Origin: Pseudomonas ceruminis
GTDB taxonomy: Bacteria; Pseudomonadota; Gammaproteobacteria; Pseudomonadales; Pseudomonadaceae
Length of the DNA stretch: 64,000 nucleotides
Assembly: GCF_021602025.1 (NCBI RefSeq)
Contig: NZ_BQHW01000019.1
Span: forward strand, 1 to 64,000
Direction of reading: 5' to 3'
How positions within the stretch are numbered: the stretch's first letter is position 1; each line of letters opens with the position of its first letter. The notes below the pieces were generated by a model. The model ran no database searches. It saw only the letters and a program-made list of their open reading frames with translations, and was not told the origin of the DNA. The translations under genes and the position numbers were made by a program. Shown piece after piece: positions 37,167-44,934 of the stretch.

Positions 37167-37184
37167 ATGACAAAAACATGACAG
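37167..37184 (-). promoter_or_regulatory. Pho box for pstC
   Basis: On the minus strand CTGTCAT-GTTT-TTGTCAT gives two repeats in the 7-4-7 Pho-box layout, 13 of 14 repeat positions matching CTGTCAT. It lies only 23 bases upstream of the pstC ATG, which would place the transcript start close to the start codon. Confidence 0.8.
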
Positions 37185-37242
37185 TGCGTTGACGCAAAAA
37201 AGCCCGCCGCTCAGGAGCCCTGGCTTCGGACTGGGAAGTCGG

Positions 37243-37275
37243 GGAAGAGGCCGGGCATCGGCACCGGCCTCTTCC
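37243..37275 (-). terminator. Hairpin after pstS
   Basis: GGAAGAGGCCGG (37243-37254) pairs with CCGGCCTCTTCC (37264-37275), a perfect 12-bp stem with 9-base loop, just past the pstS stop. No immediate U-run, but TTTTTT (minus strand) occurs 40 bases later, near 37196-37201. Confidence 0.75.
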
Positions 37276-37283
37276 TCAGTTAC

Positions 37284-38282
37284 TTACTTCTTTGCAACGT
37301 TACCGGCGTGGGACAGGCCCAGGTCAGCCAGGGTCTTGTCGACCACTTTGGCCGGCAGTGGGATGTAACCATCCTTCACCACGACCTGCTGGCCAGCCTG
37401 CGACAGGACCAGCTTGACGAACTCGGCTTCCAGCGGGGCCAGAGGCTTGTTCGGTGCCTTGTTGACGTAGACGTAGAGGAAGCGCGACAGCGGGTACGAA
37501 CCGTTCAGAGCGTTGGTTTCGTTGTCCTCGATGAACTCGCCGCCTTCTTTCTTGGCCAGGGCTACGGTCTTGACGCTTGCGGTCTTGTAACCGATGCCCG
37601 AGTAGCCGATGCCGTTCAGCGAGGAGCTGATCGACTGCACGACCGAAGCCGAGCCAGGTTGTTCGTTGACGTTGGCCTTGAAGTCGCCTTTGCACAGGGC
37701 TTCTTCCTTGAAGTAGCCGTAGGTGCCCGATACCGAGTTACGGCCGAACAGCTGCACCGGCTTGTTGGCCAGGTCGCCGGTCACGCCCAGGTCGCCCCAG
37801 GTTTTGACGTCGGCTTTGCCACCGCACAGGCGGGTGGACGAGAAGATTGCATCGACCTGGGCCATGGTCAGGCCTTTGATCGGGTTGTCCTTGTGCACGA
37901 ACACGGCCAGGGCGTCGACGGCGACCGGGATGGCAGTCGGCTTGTAGCCGTACTTCTGCTCGAACGCCTGCAGCTCGACGTCCTTCATCTTGCGGCTCAT
38001 CGGGCCGAGGTTGGCGGTGCCTTCGGTCAGCGCGGGTGGCGCGGTGGAGGAACCGGCAGCCTGGATCTGGATGTTTACGTTCGGATATTCCTTCTTGTAG
38101 GCCTCAGCCCACAGGGTCATGAGGTTCGCGAGGGTGTCGGAACCGACGCTGGAGAGGTTGCCCGAAACACCGGTGGTCTTGGTGTAGGTCGGGATCGCAG
38201 GGTCGACGGCGGCTACCGCGTTGGCGGTTGCAACGCCAGCGGCGGCAAAGGTGAGGGCCGCCATCAAACGCTTCAGTTTCAT
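37284..38282 (-). CDS. pstS: Periplasmic phosphate-binding protein PstS
   Basis: High-affinity phosphate receptor in the periplasm. The 332-residue precursor has the signal peptide [21 protein letters not shown] and typical PstS features: [43 protein letters not shown] (about 75-97) in the phosphate cleft, and [20 protein letters not shown]. It is a short PstS without an outer-membrane anchor. Start 38282 has TAGGAG. Own promoter (Pho box at 38358) and terminator, so pstS is probably expressed apart from, and more than, pstCAB. Confidence 0.96.
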   Translation of the reverse strand: MKLKRLMAALTFAAAGVATANAVAAVDPAIPTYTKTTGVSGNLSSVGSDTLANLMTLWAEAYKKEYPNVNIQIQAAGSSTAPPALTEGTANLGPMSRKMKDVELQAFEQKYGYKPTAIPVAVDALAVFVHKDNPIKGLTMAQVDAIFSSTRLCGGKADVKTWGDLGVTGDLANKPVQLFGRNSVSGTYGYFKEEALCKGDFKANVNEQPGSASVVQSISSSLNGIGYSGIGYKTASVKTVALAKKEGGEFIEDNETNALNGSYPLSRFLYVYVNKAPNKPLAPLEAEFVKLVLSQAGQQVVVKDGYIPLPAKVVDKTLADLGLSHAGNVAKK

Positions 38283-38357
38283 GCCTTGCTCCTAGCAGGA
38301 ATATTGGGGGTGTTGGATGGATCGGGCCCAAGTATCTGCAGGCCGCATGAACACGAT

Positions 38358-38375
38358 ATGACTCCAATGTGACAA
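38358..38375 (-). promoter_or_regulatory. Pho box for pstS
   Basis: Minus strand reads TTGTCAC-ATTG-GAGTCAT, two Pho-like heptamers in 7-4-7 spacing (5 of 7 each), 76 bases before the pstS start. A GATACT -10-like word lies about 20 bases downstream. Confidence 0.7.
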
Positions 38376-38381
38376 TTGGAT

Positions 38382-38416
38382 GAAAGGCCATCACTGGGTG
38401 CTCAGGATGGCCTTTC
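38382..38416. terminator. Hairpin between the MHS gene and pstS
   Basis: GAAAGGCCATC (38382-38392) pairs with GATGGCCTTTC (38406-38416), a perfect 11-bp stem. It lies downstream of the MHS transporter stop and just upstream of the pstS Pho box, so it may insulate the Pho promoter. Confidence 0.65.
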
Positions 38417-38472
38417 AAAATGTTGCTGGCGCGGTAGGAGGCGTGCGCGAAAGGGCCGGCGCAGCCGGTTGA

Positions 38473-39762
38473 TCAGCGTTTGTTGGCCAGCAGATAAACG
38501 CCCACGATCAGACCAACGGCGCACAACCCTGCGACGTAGTAGGCCGGCGCCATCGGGCTGACCTTCAGCAGCGCCGTGACCACCATCGGCGTCAAACCAC
38601 CAAAGATGGCGTAAGCGACGTTGTAGGAGAACGACAGGCCACTGAACCGCACCACGGCCGGGAAGGCCTTGACCATTACATAGGGCACGGCACCGATCAC
38701 GCCCACGCACAGCCCAGTGATGGCATACAGCGGGAACAGCAGCTGCGGGTGGGTCGGCAGGCTGTGGTAGAAGGTCCAGGACGACACCAGCAACAGCAGG
38801 CTACCGATCACGAACACGCGCCCGGCACCAAAGCGGTCAGCCAGGCTGCCAGCACCGATGCAGCCGAAGCTCAGCAGCACGATCGCCAGGCTGTTGGCCT
38901 TCAGCGAGTCGGTGGGGCTGATGTGGTAAATGCTTTGCAGCAGCGCAGGGGTCATGAGGATGACCACGACGATGCCCGCCGAGAGCATCCAGGTGAGCAG
39001 CATCGACAGAATGATCGGGCCGCGGTGATCGCGCAGCACCGCGCGCAGCGGCAATTCTTCAGCCAGCGCCTTGCGCTCCTGCATTTCGGCGAAGACCGGG
39101 GTTTCGTGCAGCCAGCGGCGCAGGTACACCGAGAACAGGCCGAACACACCCCCGAGCAGGAACGGGATACGCCAGGCGTAGTCGGCAACCTCTTCTACGC
39201 TGTACACGCTGTTGATCAGGGTCGCCACCAGCGAGCCGAGCAGAATGCCCGCCGTCAGGCCGGCGGTCAGGGTGCCACAGGCGTAGCCGGTGTTGCGCGC
39301 TGGCACATGTTCAGAGACGAACACCCAGGCCCCCGGCACTTCACCTCCGATTGCCGCCCCCTGGATCACCCGCATCAGCAGCAACAGGATAGGCGCCCAC
39401 AGGCCGATCTGTGCATAGGTCGGCAGCAGGCCCATGATCAGCGTGGGCAGGGCCATCATGAAGATGCTCAGGGTGAACATCTTCTTGCGCCCCAGCAGGT
39501 CACCGAAATGCGCCATGACGATGCCGCCCAGCGGCCGTGCCAGGTAGCCAGCGGCAAAGATACCGAAGGTTTGCATCAGGCGTAGCCACTCGGGCATATC
39601 CGGCGGGAAGAACAGTTTGCCGACCACCGTGGCGAAAAACACGAAGATGATGAAGTCGTAGAACTCCAGGGCTCCGCCAAGGGCGGACAGTGAAAGGGTC
39701 TTGTAGTCACTGCGGGTCAGCGGCCGCGAGGGCTGCTCGATACTGCTCGGCACGGAGGTCAT
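38473..39762 (-). CDS. MHS-family MFS transporter (metabolite:H+ symporter-like)
   Basis: 429-residue inner-membrane transporter with about 12 helices. The opening SLSALGGALEFYDFIIFVFFATVVGKLFFP (about 24-53) and FGDLLGRKKMF (about 86-96) place it in the MHS (ProP/KgtP/ShiA) group of the major facilitator superfamily. The substrate cannot be read from sequence; relatives carry dicarboxylates, proline/betaine, citrate or aromatic acids. Unlinked to pst by function. Start ATG 39762. Confidence 0.88.
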   Translation of the reverse strand: MTSVPSSIEQPSRPLTRSDYKTLSLSALGGALEFYDFIIFVFFATVVGKLFFPPDMPEWLRLMQTFGIFAAGYLARPLGGIVMAHFGDLLGRKKMFTLSIFMMALPTLIMGLLPTYAQIGLWAPILLLLMRVIQGAAIGGEVPGAWVFVSEHVPARNTGYACGTLTAGLTAGILLGSLVATLINSVYSVEEVADYAWRIPFLLGGVFGLFSVYLRRWLHETPVFAEMQERKALAEELPLRAVLRDHRGPIILSMLLTWMLSAGIVVVILMTPALLQSIYHISPTDSLKANSLAIVLLSFGCIGAGSLADRFGAGRVFVIGSLLLLVSSWTFYHSLPTHPQLLFPLYAITGLCVGVIGAVPYVMVKAFPAVVRFSGLSFSYNVAYAIFGGLTPMVVTALLKVSPMAPAYYVAGLCAVGLIVGVYLLANKR

Positions 39763-40120
39763 CGCTCATTCTTCTCTTGTAGGGCATGCAGGCCGCTTGG
39801 CACGCGGCTTCTGGATTGGGGACAGGCGAAGATAGCAAATTGCCGAGCCGTGCTGAAAGCGATACAAAATCCATACAGATATTCATGAATGCGCGGTCGT
39901 CGCTGGGCGTTTGGCTATATATACTGGCCGTTCGTAGGAAAAGGTTGCTCCCGACGTGGGATGTTGTGCGAAAACGCCGGTCTTTAAGTCAGACGGTTTC
40001 GCAGAGTTTCCCTATGGCCGTCCAGCGAAACGAAATTGGCGTAGTATGTTTCCAGCTGAATCGTTTACCCGGCCTTTGCGCCACACCAACGAAAGCGTCA
40101 CGGGTCAGAGGCCCCACCGC
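39763..40120. other. Gene-free 358-base gap with an AT-rich promoter-like stretch
   Basis: Between divergent MHS transporter and thioesterase genes. The only recognisable signal is a GGCTATATATACTGG run (around 39912-39926), promoter-like. No ORF with coding character, repeat, or RNA structure I recognise. An in-frame upstream extension of the thioesterase frame (from 39956) lacks conservation-like features. Confidence 0.5.
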
Positions 40121-40519
40121 ATGATTGAGCTCGAACAAGAAGATCCTATCCCGCAAGGCGACCTGGCCTTGCAGATCACTGCATTGCCCCGCGAAACCAA
40201 CGGTTTCGGCGACATCTTCGGCGGCTGGCTGGTCGCCCAGATGGACCTGGCCGGTACGGCCATGGCCAGCCGCGTCGCCGGTGGTCGCGTGGCCACGGTA
40301 GCCATCGACCGCATGGCCTTTCTGGTGCCGGTGGCCGTAGGCGCGCAACTGTCGTTCTACACCCAGACGCTGGAAATCGGCCGCAGCTCGATCCAGATGA
40401 TGGTCGAGGTGTGGAGCGACGACCCGCTGTCCAGCGAATGGCGCAAGGTCACCGAAGCGGCGTTCGTCTTCGTCGCCATCGATGGCAGCGGCCGTACCCG
40501 CTCGGTGCCTCGTCGCTAA
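40121..40519 (+). CDS. Acyl-CoA thioesterase, YciA-type hotdog fold
   Basis: Hydrolyses acyl-CoA to free acid and CoA. The 132-residue single hotdog-domain protein has the catalytic-region signature NGFGDIFGGWLVAQMDLAGTAMAS (about 27-50), where the Asp of the DxFGGxxxxxxD element supports catalysis, and ATVAIDRMAFLVPVAVG next. YciA proteins act on short and medium chains. ATG 40121 with AGAGG at 40107-40111; a longer frame is possible but unlikely. Confidence 0.9.
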   Translation: MIELEQEDPIPQGDLALQITALPRETNGFGDIFGGWLVAQMDLAGTAMASRVAGGRVATVAIDRMAFLVPVAVGAQLSFYTQTLEIGRSSIQMMVEVWSDDPLSSEWRKVTEAAFVFVAIDGSGRTRSVPRR

Positions 40520-40590
40520 GCCACACGCACGGTAAACTCATTGCAGGCCGCCGGGTCGAAGGCCCACAGGCAAACAATGAGACGAGGGCA

Positions 40591-41487
40591 ATGGCTACTT
40601 TCAAGGTCGAGACCGAGCTTCACGGCGAACTCAACTGCTGGCGCATCACCAGCGACCGTGCCGAACTACTGATTGCCCAGCAGGGTGCGCAGATCCTCAG
40701 CTACCAGCGTGTTGGCGAACCGCCACTGCTGTGGCTGAGCGACCAGGCCATCTTCACCAAGGGCAAGTCGGTGCGCGCGGGTGTGCCAGTGTGCTGGCCA
40801 TGGTTTGGCAATCTGCAGCGTAACCCCGCAGCCGTCCAGGGCATGTACCGAGGCAAGCAGGCCCCCGCCCATGGGTTGGCCCGCACACGTGACTGGCAAT
40901 TGCTGGGCATCGAGGAGGCCGGCAACACGCTGCGCATCGAGTTCGAGCTGCCAGAGGCCCAGGGCGAACTGCCAGACTGGCCGCATGACGTCGAACTGAA
41001 ATTGTCGGCAGTGGTGGGTGACGCGCTTGAGCTGAGCCTGATAAGCCGCAACAGGGGCAACAGCCCGGTGACGATAAGCCAGGCCTTGCACAGTTACTTC
41101 GCCGTCAGCGATGTGCGCCAGGTGCGGGTCGAAGGCGTCGAAGGGCTGAATTACATCGAGACCTTGGCTGACTGGGAGCAGCGCCAACAGCAGGGCGCAC
41201 TGACGTTCACCGCAGAGACGGATCGCATCTACCTGAACACGCCCGAACGGTTGAGCATCCTTGACCCGCACTGGAACCGGCGCATTACCCTGAGCAGCGG
41301 CGGTTCACGTTCGGCGGTGATCTGGAACCCATGGACCGACCGGGCCCGGGAGCTGCCCGACATGGCCGATGATGGCTGGCAGCGGATGCTGTGCATTGAA
41401 ACGGCGAATGTCTGGAACGATGTGGTGGAGTTGCAGCCTGGGGCATGCAGCGTGCTCACGGTCAGCATTGGCAGTGGCGTGATCTGA
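40591..41487 (+). CDS. D-hexose-6-phosphate mutarotase (YeaD-like aldose 1-epimerase)
   Basis: Interconverts anomers of glucose-6-phosphate or related sugar phosphates. The 298-residue beta-sandwich protein carries KSVRAGVPVCWPWFG (about 58-72), APAHGLARTRDW (about 90-101) with the catalytic His, ALHSYFAVSD with the second His, and CIETANVWND (about 270) with the catalytic Glu. Start ATG 40591 with GAGG upstream. Relevance to the zwf/glucose pathway at 60 kb is plausible but unlinked. Confidence 0.9.
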   Translation: MATFKVETELHGELNCWRITSDRAELLIAQQGAQILSYQRVGEPPLLWLSDQAIFTKGKSVRAGVPVCWPWFGNLQRNPAAVQGMYRGKQAPAHGLARTRDWQLLGIEEAGNTLRIEFELPEAQGELPDWPHDVELKLSAVVGDALELSLISRNRGNSPVTISQALHSYFAVSDVRQVRVEGVEGLNYIETLADWEQRQQQGALTFTAETDRIYLNTPERLSILDPHWNRRITLSSGGSRSAVIWNPWTDRARELPDMADDGWQRMLCIETANVWNDVVELQPGACSVLTVSIGSGVI

Positions 41488-41503
41488 AACCTTCCACGCC
41501 TTT

Positions 41504-41521
41504 GCCGGCGACAGAGCCGGC
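41504..41521. terminator. Short hairpin between convergent genes
   Basis: GCCGGC (41504-41509) and GCCGGC (41516-41521) around GACAGA, between the YeaD-like stop (41487) and the DUF3299 stop (41529). No T-run. Confidence 0.5.
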
Positions 41522-41528
41522 ACAGGCC

Positions 41529-42062
41529 TTACAGGTCAGCATCCTCCACCACCCTCACCTTCCCGGCATCCAGCGCGTAGGCTGCATCGGCCAGATCGTT
41601 GCTGACCTTCTCCACCTTCAACGTCCCACTGACCCACAGCGGCGTGTAGATGTCGTCGATTTTCAGCCCCTTCGGATAGCGCACCAGCACCAGTTGGTTA
41701 GGTGGCGGTGGCGGCACGTGGATGCAGGCGCCTGGGTAGGGCACCAGGAAGAACAAGGTGCTGTTGCCTTTGGCGTCGCTCTCCAGCGGCACCGGGTAAC
41801 CGCCCAGGCGGATCTGCTTGCCGTTCATGGCCGCCACGGTCTTGGTCGAATACATCACCGCTGGCAGGCCCTTGCTTTGTTTCAGCTCGCCCTTGGCGGT
41901 AAAGGTGCCCAACGCCTCCGGCGAGTTGTGATCGATTTCGGGCATCTGCTCGAGGGCCTTCTGGTCCGACTTGGGCATCAGTTCGAGCCAGTCGGTCTCA
42001 GGCAGTTCGGCATGGGCCAGGGTGCTGGCCAGCAGCAGGGGAAGAAGGAAAAAAGCACGCAT
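41529..42062 (-). CDS. DUF3299-family periplasmic protein
   Basis: 177-residue exported protein; RAFFLLPLLLASTLAHA is a signal peptide. The mature part matches the DUF3299 pattern: VAAMNGKQIRLGGYPVPLE and FFLVPYPGACIHVPPPPPNQLVLV. Cys at 112 and the proline-rich CIHVPPPPPN are characteristic. Function is unknown. ATG at 42062. Confidence 0.85.
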   Translation of the reverse strand: MRAFFLLPLLLASTLAHAELPETDWLELMPKSDQKALEQMPEIDHNSPEALGTFTAKGELKQSKGLPAVMYSTKTVAAMNGKQIRLGGYPVPLESDAKGNSTLFFLVPYPGACIHVPPPPPNQLVLVRYPKGLKIDDIYTPLWVSGTLKVEKVSNDLADAAYALDAGKVRVVEDADL

Positions 42063-42108
42063 GAAATGCTCGGCAACTCGGATGAATTGCCGGCATTCTA
42101 ACCAGTAT

Positions 42109-42354
42109 TCAGCGTTTCTTGATGAATCCGTAGATCACCAGCAGCACCACTGCACCCACCAGCGCGCCGAAGAAGCCCGCCGCTTGGCCAGCCTGGTAGA
42201 TCCCCAGTGCCTGGCCGCCGTAAGTGGCGAGCAGGGAGCCGGCAATGCCCAGCAGGATGGTCATGATCCAGCCCATGCTGTCGTCGCCCGGTTTGATGAA
42301 GCGGGCCAGCAGGCCGACGATGAGGCCGATGAAGATGGTTCCGATGATACCCAT
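42109..42354 (-). CDS. GlsB/YeaQ/YmgE-family small membrane protein
   Basis: 81-residue protein of three hydrophobic segments (GIIGTIFIGLIVGLLARFIKPGDDS, then two more). Members are induced under envelope or osmotic stress in several bacteria; the molecular role is unresolved. ATG 42354 has AGAGGGA upstream; the frame could be read from 42384 with ten extra residues, less likely. Confidence 0.85.
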   Translation of the reverse strand: MGIIGTIFIGLIVGLLARFIKPGDDSMGWIMTILLGIAGSLLATYGGQALGIYQAGQAAGFFGALVGAVVLLVIYGFIKKR

Positions 42355-42451
42355 GGCAATCCCTCTGCAGTGAAGATAGAGCAAGCCAAAGCCTAGACAG
42401 CGCTTTGGCTTGTTGCCATGTTCAGAGGGCCAGCCGCTGGCAGAAGTTCGA

Positions 42452-43534
42452 TCAGTTGCTGATCAGCGCCTCTACTTCGGCAATTTTGCCACGCAGGGTA
42501 GCCATGTCCTGGCACCGCAGGGTGGCATGGCCGACCTTGCGCCCGGCCTTGAAAGCCTTGCCATAGTGGTGCAGGTGGCAGTCGTCGATAGCCACGACCT
42601 TGTCCACCGCAGGCACTTGGCCGATGAAGTTGAGCATGGCGCTCTCACCGACCTTGGCCGTCGAGCCCAGCGGCAGGCCGGCGATGGCCCGCAGGTGGTT
42701 CTCGAACTGGCTGCACTCGGCACCTTCGATGGTCCAGTGCCCGGAGTTGTGCACACGCGGAGCGATTTCGTTGGCCTTCAGGCCACCGTCGACTTCGAAG
42801 AACTCGAAGGCCATCACACCGACATAGTCGAGTTGCTTGAGCACACGGCCAACATAGTCCTCGGCCAGTGCTTGCAGCGGGTGCGCATCGCTGGCGACCG
42901 ACAGGCGCAGGATGCCGCTCTCGTGGGTGTTGTGCACCAGCGGGTAGAAGCGCGTCTCGCCGTTGCGAGCACGCACGGCCACCAACGACACCTCGCCGGT
43001 GAACGGCACAAAGCCTTCCAGCAGGCACGGCACGCTGCCGAGTTCGGCAAAGGTGCCTGCCACGTCTTCGGCCGTGCGCAGAACCTTCTGGCCCTTGCCG
43101 TCGTAACCCAGGGTGCGGGTCTTGAGCACGGCCGGCAGGCCGATGCTGGCCACCGCGGCATCGAGACCTTCCTGGGAAAGGATATCGGCGAAGGCTGGGG
43201 TCGGGATGCCCAGGTCGCGGAACATGCTCTTCTCGAACAGACGATCGCGCGCGATACGCAGCGCCTCGGCGCTCGGGTAGACCGGGACGAACTGCGAGAG
43301 GAAGGCCACGGTCTCGGCCGGGACGCTTTCGAATTCGAAGGTCACCAGGTCGACCTGGTCGGCCAGTTGGCGCAGGTGCTCCTGGTCACCGTAGTCGGCA
43401 CGCAGGTGTTCGCCCAAGGGGGATGCGCAGGCGTCCGGGGCCGGGTCGAGGAAAGCGAAGTTCATGCCCAGCGGGGTGCCCGCCAGAGCCAGCATGCGGC
43501 CCAGCTGGCCGCCACCGATTACACCGATCTTCAT
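42452..43534 (-). CDS. purK: N5-carboxyaminoimidazole ribonucleotide synthase
   Basis: ATP-dependent carboxylation of AIR to N5-CAIR in purine synthesis. The 360-residue ATP-grasp protein has MKIGVIGGGQLGRMLALAG (1-19), the TLGYDGKGQKVL glycine-rich loop (about 146-157) and EIAPRVHNSGHWTIEGAECSQFENH (about 270-294). ATG 43534 is 10 bases after the purE stop, so purE-purK is one operon. A longer frame reaching 43840 is a shadow of purE. Confidence 0.96.
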   Translation of the reverse strand: MKIGVIGGGQLGRMLALAGTPLGMNFAFLDPAPDACASPLGEHLRADYGDQEHLRQLADQVDLVTFEFESVPAETVAFLSQFVPVYPSAEALRIARDRLFEKSMFRDLGIPTPAFADILSQEGLDAAVASIGLPAVLKTRTLGYDGKGQKVLRTAEDVAGTFAELGSVPCLLEGFVPFTGEVSLVAVRARNGETRFYPLVHNTHESGILRLSVASDAHPLQALAEDYVGRVLKQLDYVGVMAFEFFEVDGGLKANEIAPRVHNSGHWTIEGAECSQFENHLRAIAGLPLGSTAKVGESAMLNFIGQVPAVDKVVAIDDCHLHHYGKAFKAGRKVGHATLRCQDMATLRGKIAEVEALISN

Positions 43535-43544
43535 GGGGTCAGCC

Positions 43545-44036
43545 TCAAGCCTGGCGTGGGTCAGGGTTATCCAGCACGGTGTCGGTCTGTTCCGTGCGGA
43601 ACTGCTTGAGCGCGGCATGGTACTGCGGGTACTTGGCGCCCAGAATGCTTGCCGACAGCAGTGCGGCATTGACCGCGCCAGCGCGGCCGATGGCCAGCGT
43701 GGCAACCGGTACGCCGGCTGGCATCTGCACGATCGACAGCAGCGAGTCGACACCCGACAGCATCGACGACTGCACTGGCACGCCCAGCACCGGCAGGTGG
43801 GTCTTGGCGGCACACATGCCTGGCAGGTGGGCAGCGCCACCGGCGCCGGCGATGATCACCTCGATACCACGCCCTTCGGCCTCTTCAGCGTACTGGAACA
43901 GCAGATCCGGGGTGCGGTGGGCGGACACCACCTTCACTTCATAGGGAATGCCGAGTTTTTCCAGCATATCGGCGGTGTGGCTAAGGGTGGACCAATCGGA
44001 CTTGGAGCCCATGATCACGCCAACCAGTGCACTCAT
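43545..44036 (-). CDS. purE: N5-carboxyaminoimidazole ribonucleotide mutase
   Basis: Moves the carboxylate of N5-CAIR to C4, giving CAIR. The 163-residue class I PurE has MGSKSDWS (9-16) with Ser11 and Asp14, SAHRTP (38-43) with catalytic His40 and [14 protein letters not shown] 44036 has AGGAGAGG upstream. The 5' leader (44037-44110) holds two hairpins, the outer one followed by a T-rich run on the minus strand, suggesting regulation. Confidence 0.96.
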   Translation of the reverse strand: MSALVGVIMGSKSDWSTLSHTADMLEKLGIPYEVKVVSAHRTPDLLFQYAEEAEGRGIEVIIAGAGGAAHLPGMCAAKTHLPVLGVPVQSSMLSGVDSLLSIVQMPAGVPVATLAIGRAGAVNAALLSASILGAKYPQYHAALKQFRTEQTDTVLDNPDPRQA

Positions 44037-44055
44037 CGTCGAGCCTCTCCTGCAA

Positions 44056-44110
44056 GCGCCTTCTGGCGCGCTAAAAGCAACAAGCCACGCAGGTGGACCG
44101 GCGTGGCTTG
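44056..44110 (-). promoter_or_regulatory. Two-hairpin leader of purE, possible attenuator
   Basis: On the minus strand, CAAGCCACGC / GCGTGGCTTG (44081-44090 and 44101-44110, perfect 10-bp stem) is followed by TTGCTTTTAG, terminator-like; then GCGCC / GGCGC (44056-44069) lies just upstream of the ribosome site AGGAGAGG. No upstream gene on this strand would need a terminator here, so attenuation is inferred. Confidence 0.55.
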
Positions 44111-44307
44111 TCATACGGATTCTGAATCGACCGGGTCGGCCGAAGGCGCGGGATTGTAGCGTATTTCAAGGCAGCCCGCCCACCCCCATAAGCACATGTC
44201 GGATCAAAGGGCAAGCTGTCTCGCGGGACAACTTTTTCCAACTGCTCAAGCAGCGTCACAACCGTGACGATCGCGCCTTCATCTTCCGCTGCTTCTGGAC
44301 CTTCGCC

Positions 44308-44934
44308 ATGCTTAGACCTGTGCGCCTTGCACTACTTTTCAGCCTCTTGTTCAGCCTGCAACTGCCCAATGCGCTGGCGGCCAGATCACTTGTGGTGACG
44401 ATTTATCTTCACGACGACCTGGCCGATATGCGCGAGGAACAACTGCACACGGATTACGTCCAGCACTGGCTCGATGAAATGCGCAACTTTACCCATCATC
44501 CGATCGAGGTGGTCATGCGGCGCAACGTGCAGGGAATCACCGATATCGATTACCAAAGCATGCCCTCCGGCCAGATACTCGACACCTTCACCCAGGAGAT
44601 CGCCTACCTGGCCTCCAACCAGATGTTCTCTTTCCTGAACAAACACCTGCTGATGACGCGAAACCCCTACGACAAAAGCGGCCTGAACTACCTCGCAGGC
44701 CTGGCCCACTTCAAGCACAACACCGCCATCGCGTCGCTGAGCAGCTACAGCAGCGTCGCCCATGAAATAGGCCACATGCTTTCCGCCACACACGAAGACG
44801 CCGAACTCAAGTTCAATGGCTGGGTATGCGAAACCTACACCCATCCGCGTGTTCCGGCGCGCTCCCATTGCTACCGCTACAGCGACAGGAACCGAGCGAA
44901 CATCAGTGATTACCTGAAATACAACTCAAACTGA
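44308..44934 (+). CDS. Secreted metzincin-like zinc metallopeptidase candidate
   Basis: 208-residue protein with a signal peptide (PVRLALLFSLLFSLQLPNALA, cleavage after about 25). It has HEIGHMLSATH (152-162): His152, Glu153, His156 and third ligand His162, the spacing of the HExxHxxxxxH metzincin/reprolysin motif, though the usual Gly at position 8 is Ser. No Met-turn methionine follows, and only 46 residues remain, with two Cys (174, 188) that may pair. I do not recognise a named family. Base usage looks less GC-biased, with AGA and TTT-rich runs early. Start ATG 44308 lacks a strong ribosome site. Convergent with the LysR gene, overlapping 9 bases. Confidence 0.7.
   Translation: MLRPVRLALLFSLLFSLQLPNALAARSLVVTIYLHDDLADMREEQLHTDYVQHWLDEMRNFTHHPIEVVMRRNVQGITDIDYQSMPSGQILDTFTQEIAYLASNQMFSFLNKHLLMTRNPYDKSGLNYLAGLAHFKHNTAIASLSSYSSVAHEIGHMLSATHEDAELKFNGWVCETYTHPRVPARSHCYRYSDRNRANISDYLKYNSN

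Noticed and set aside
33201-37192. 588- and 741-codon plus-strand frames opposite pstA and pstC
   Set aside because: Shadow frames, rich in His, Gln and Arg, with no domain signature; the minus strand carries well-supported Pst genes.
39956-40120. N-terminal extension of the thioesterase frame
   Set aside because: The hotdog domain starts after 40121 and a good ribosome site precedes that ATG; the extra residues are not family-like.
44308-44934. Toxin or effector role of the metzincin-like gene
   Set aside because: No immunity partner or secretion system gene is adjacent; the evidence supports only a secreted metal-binding protein.
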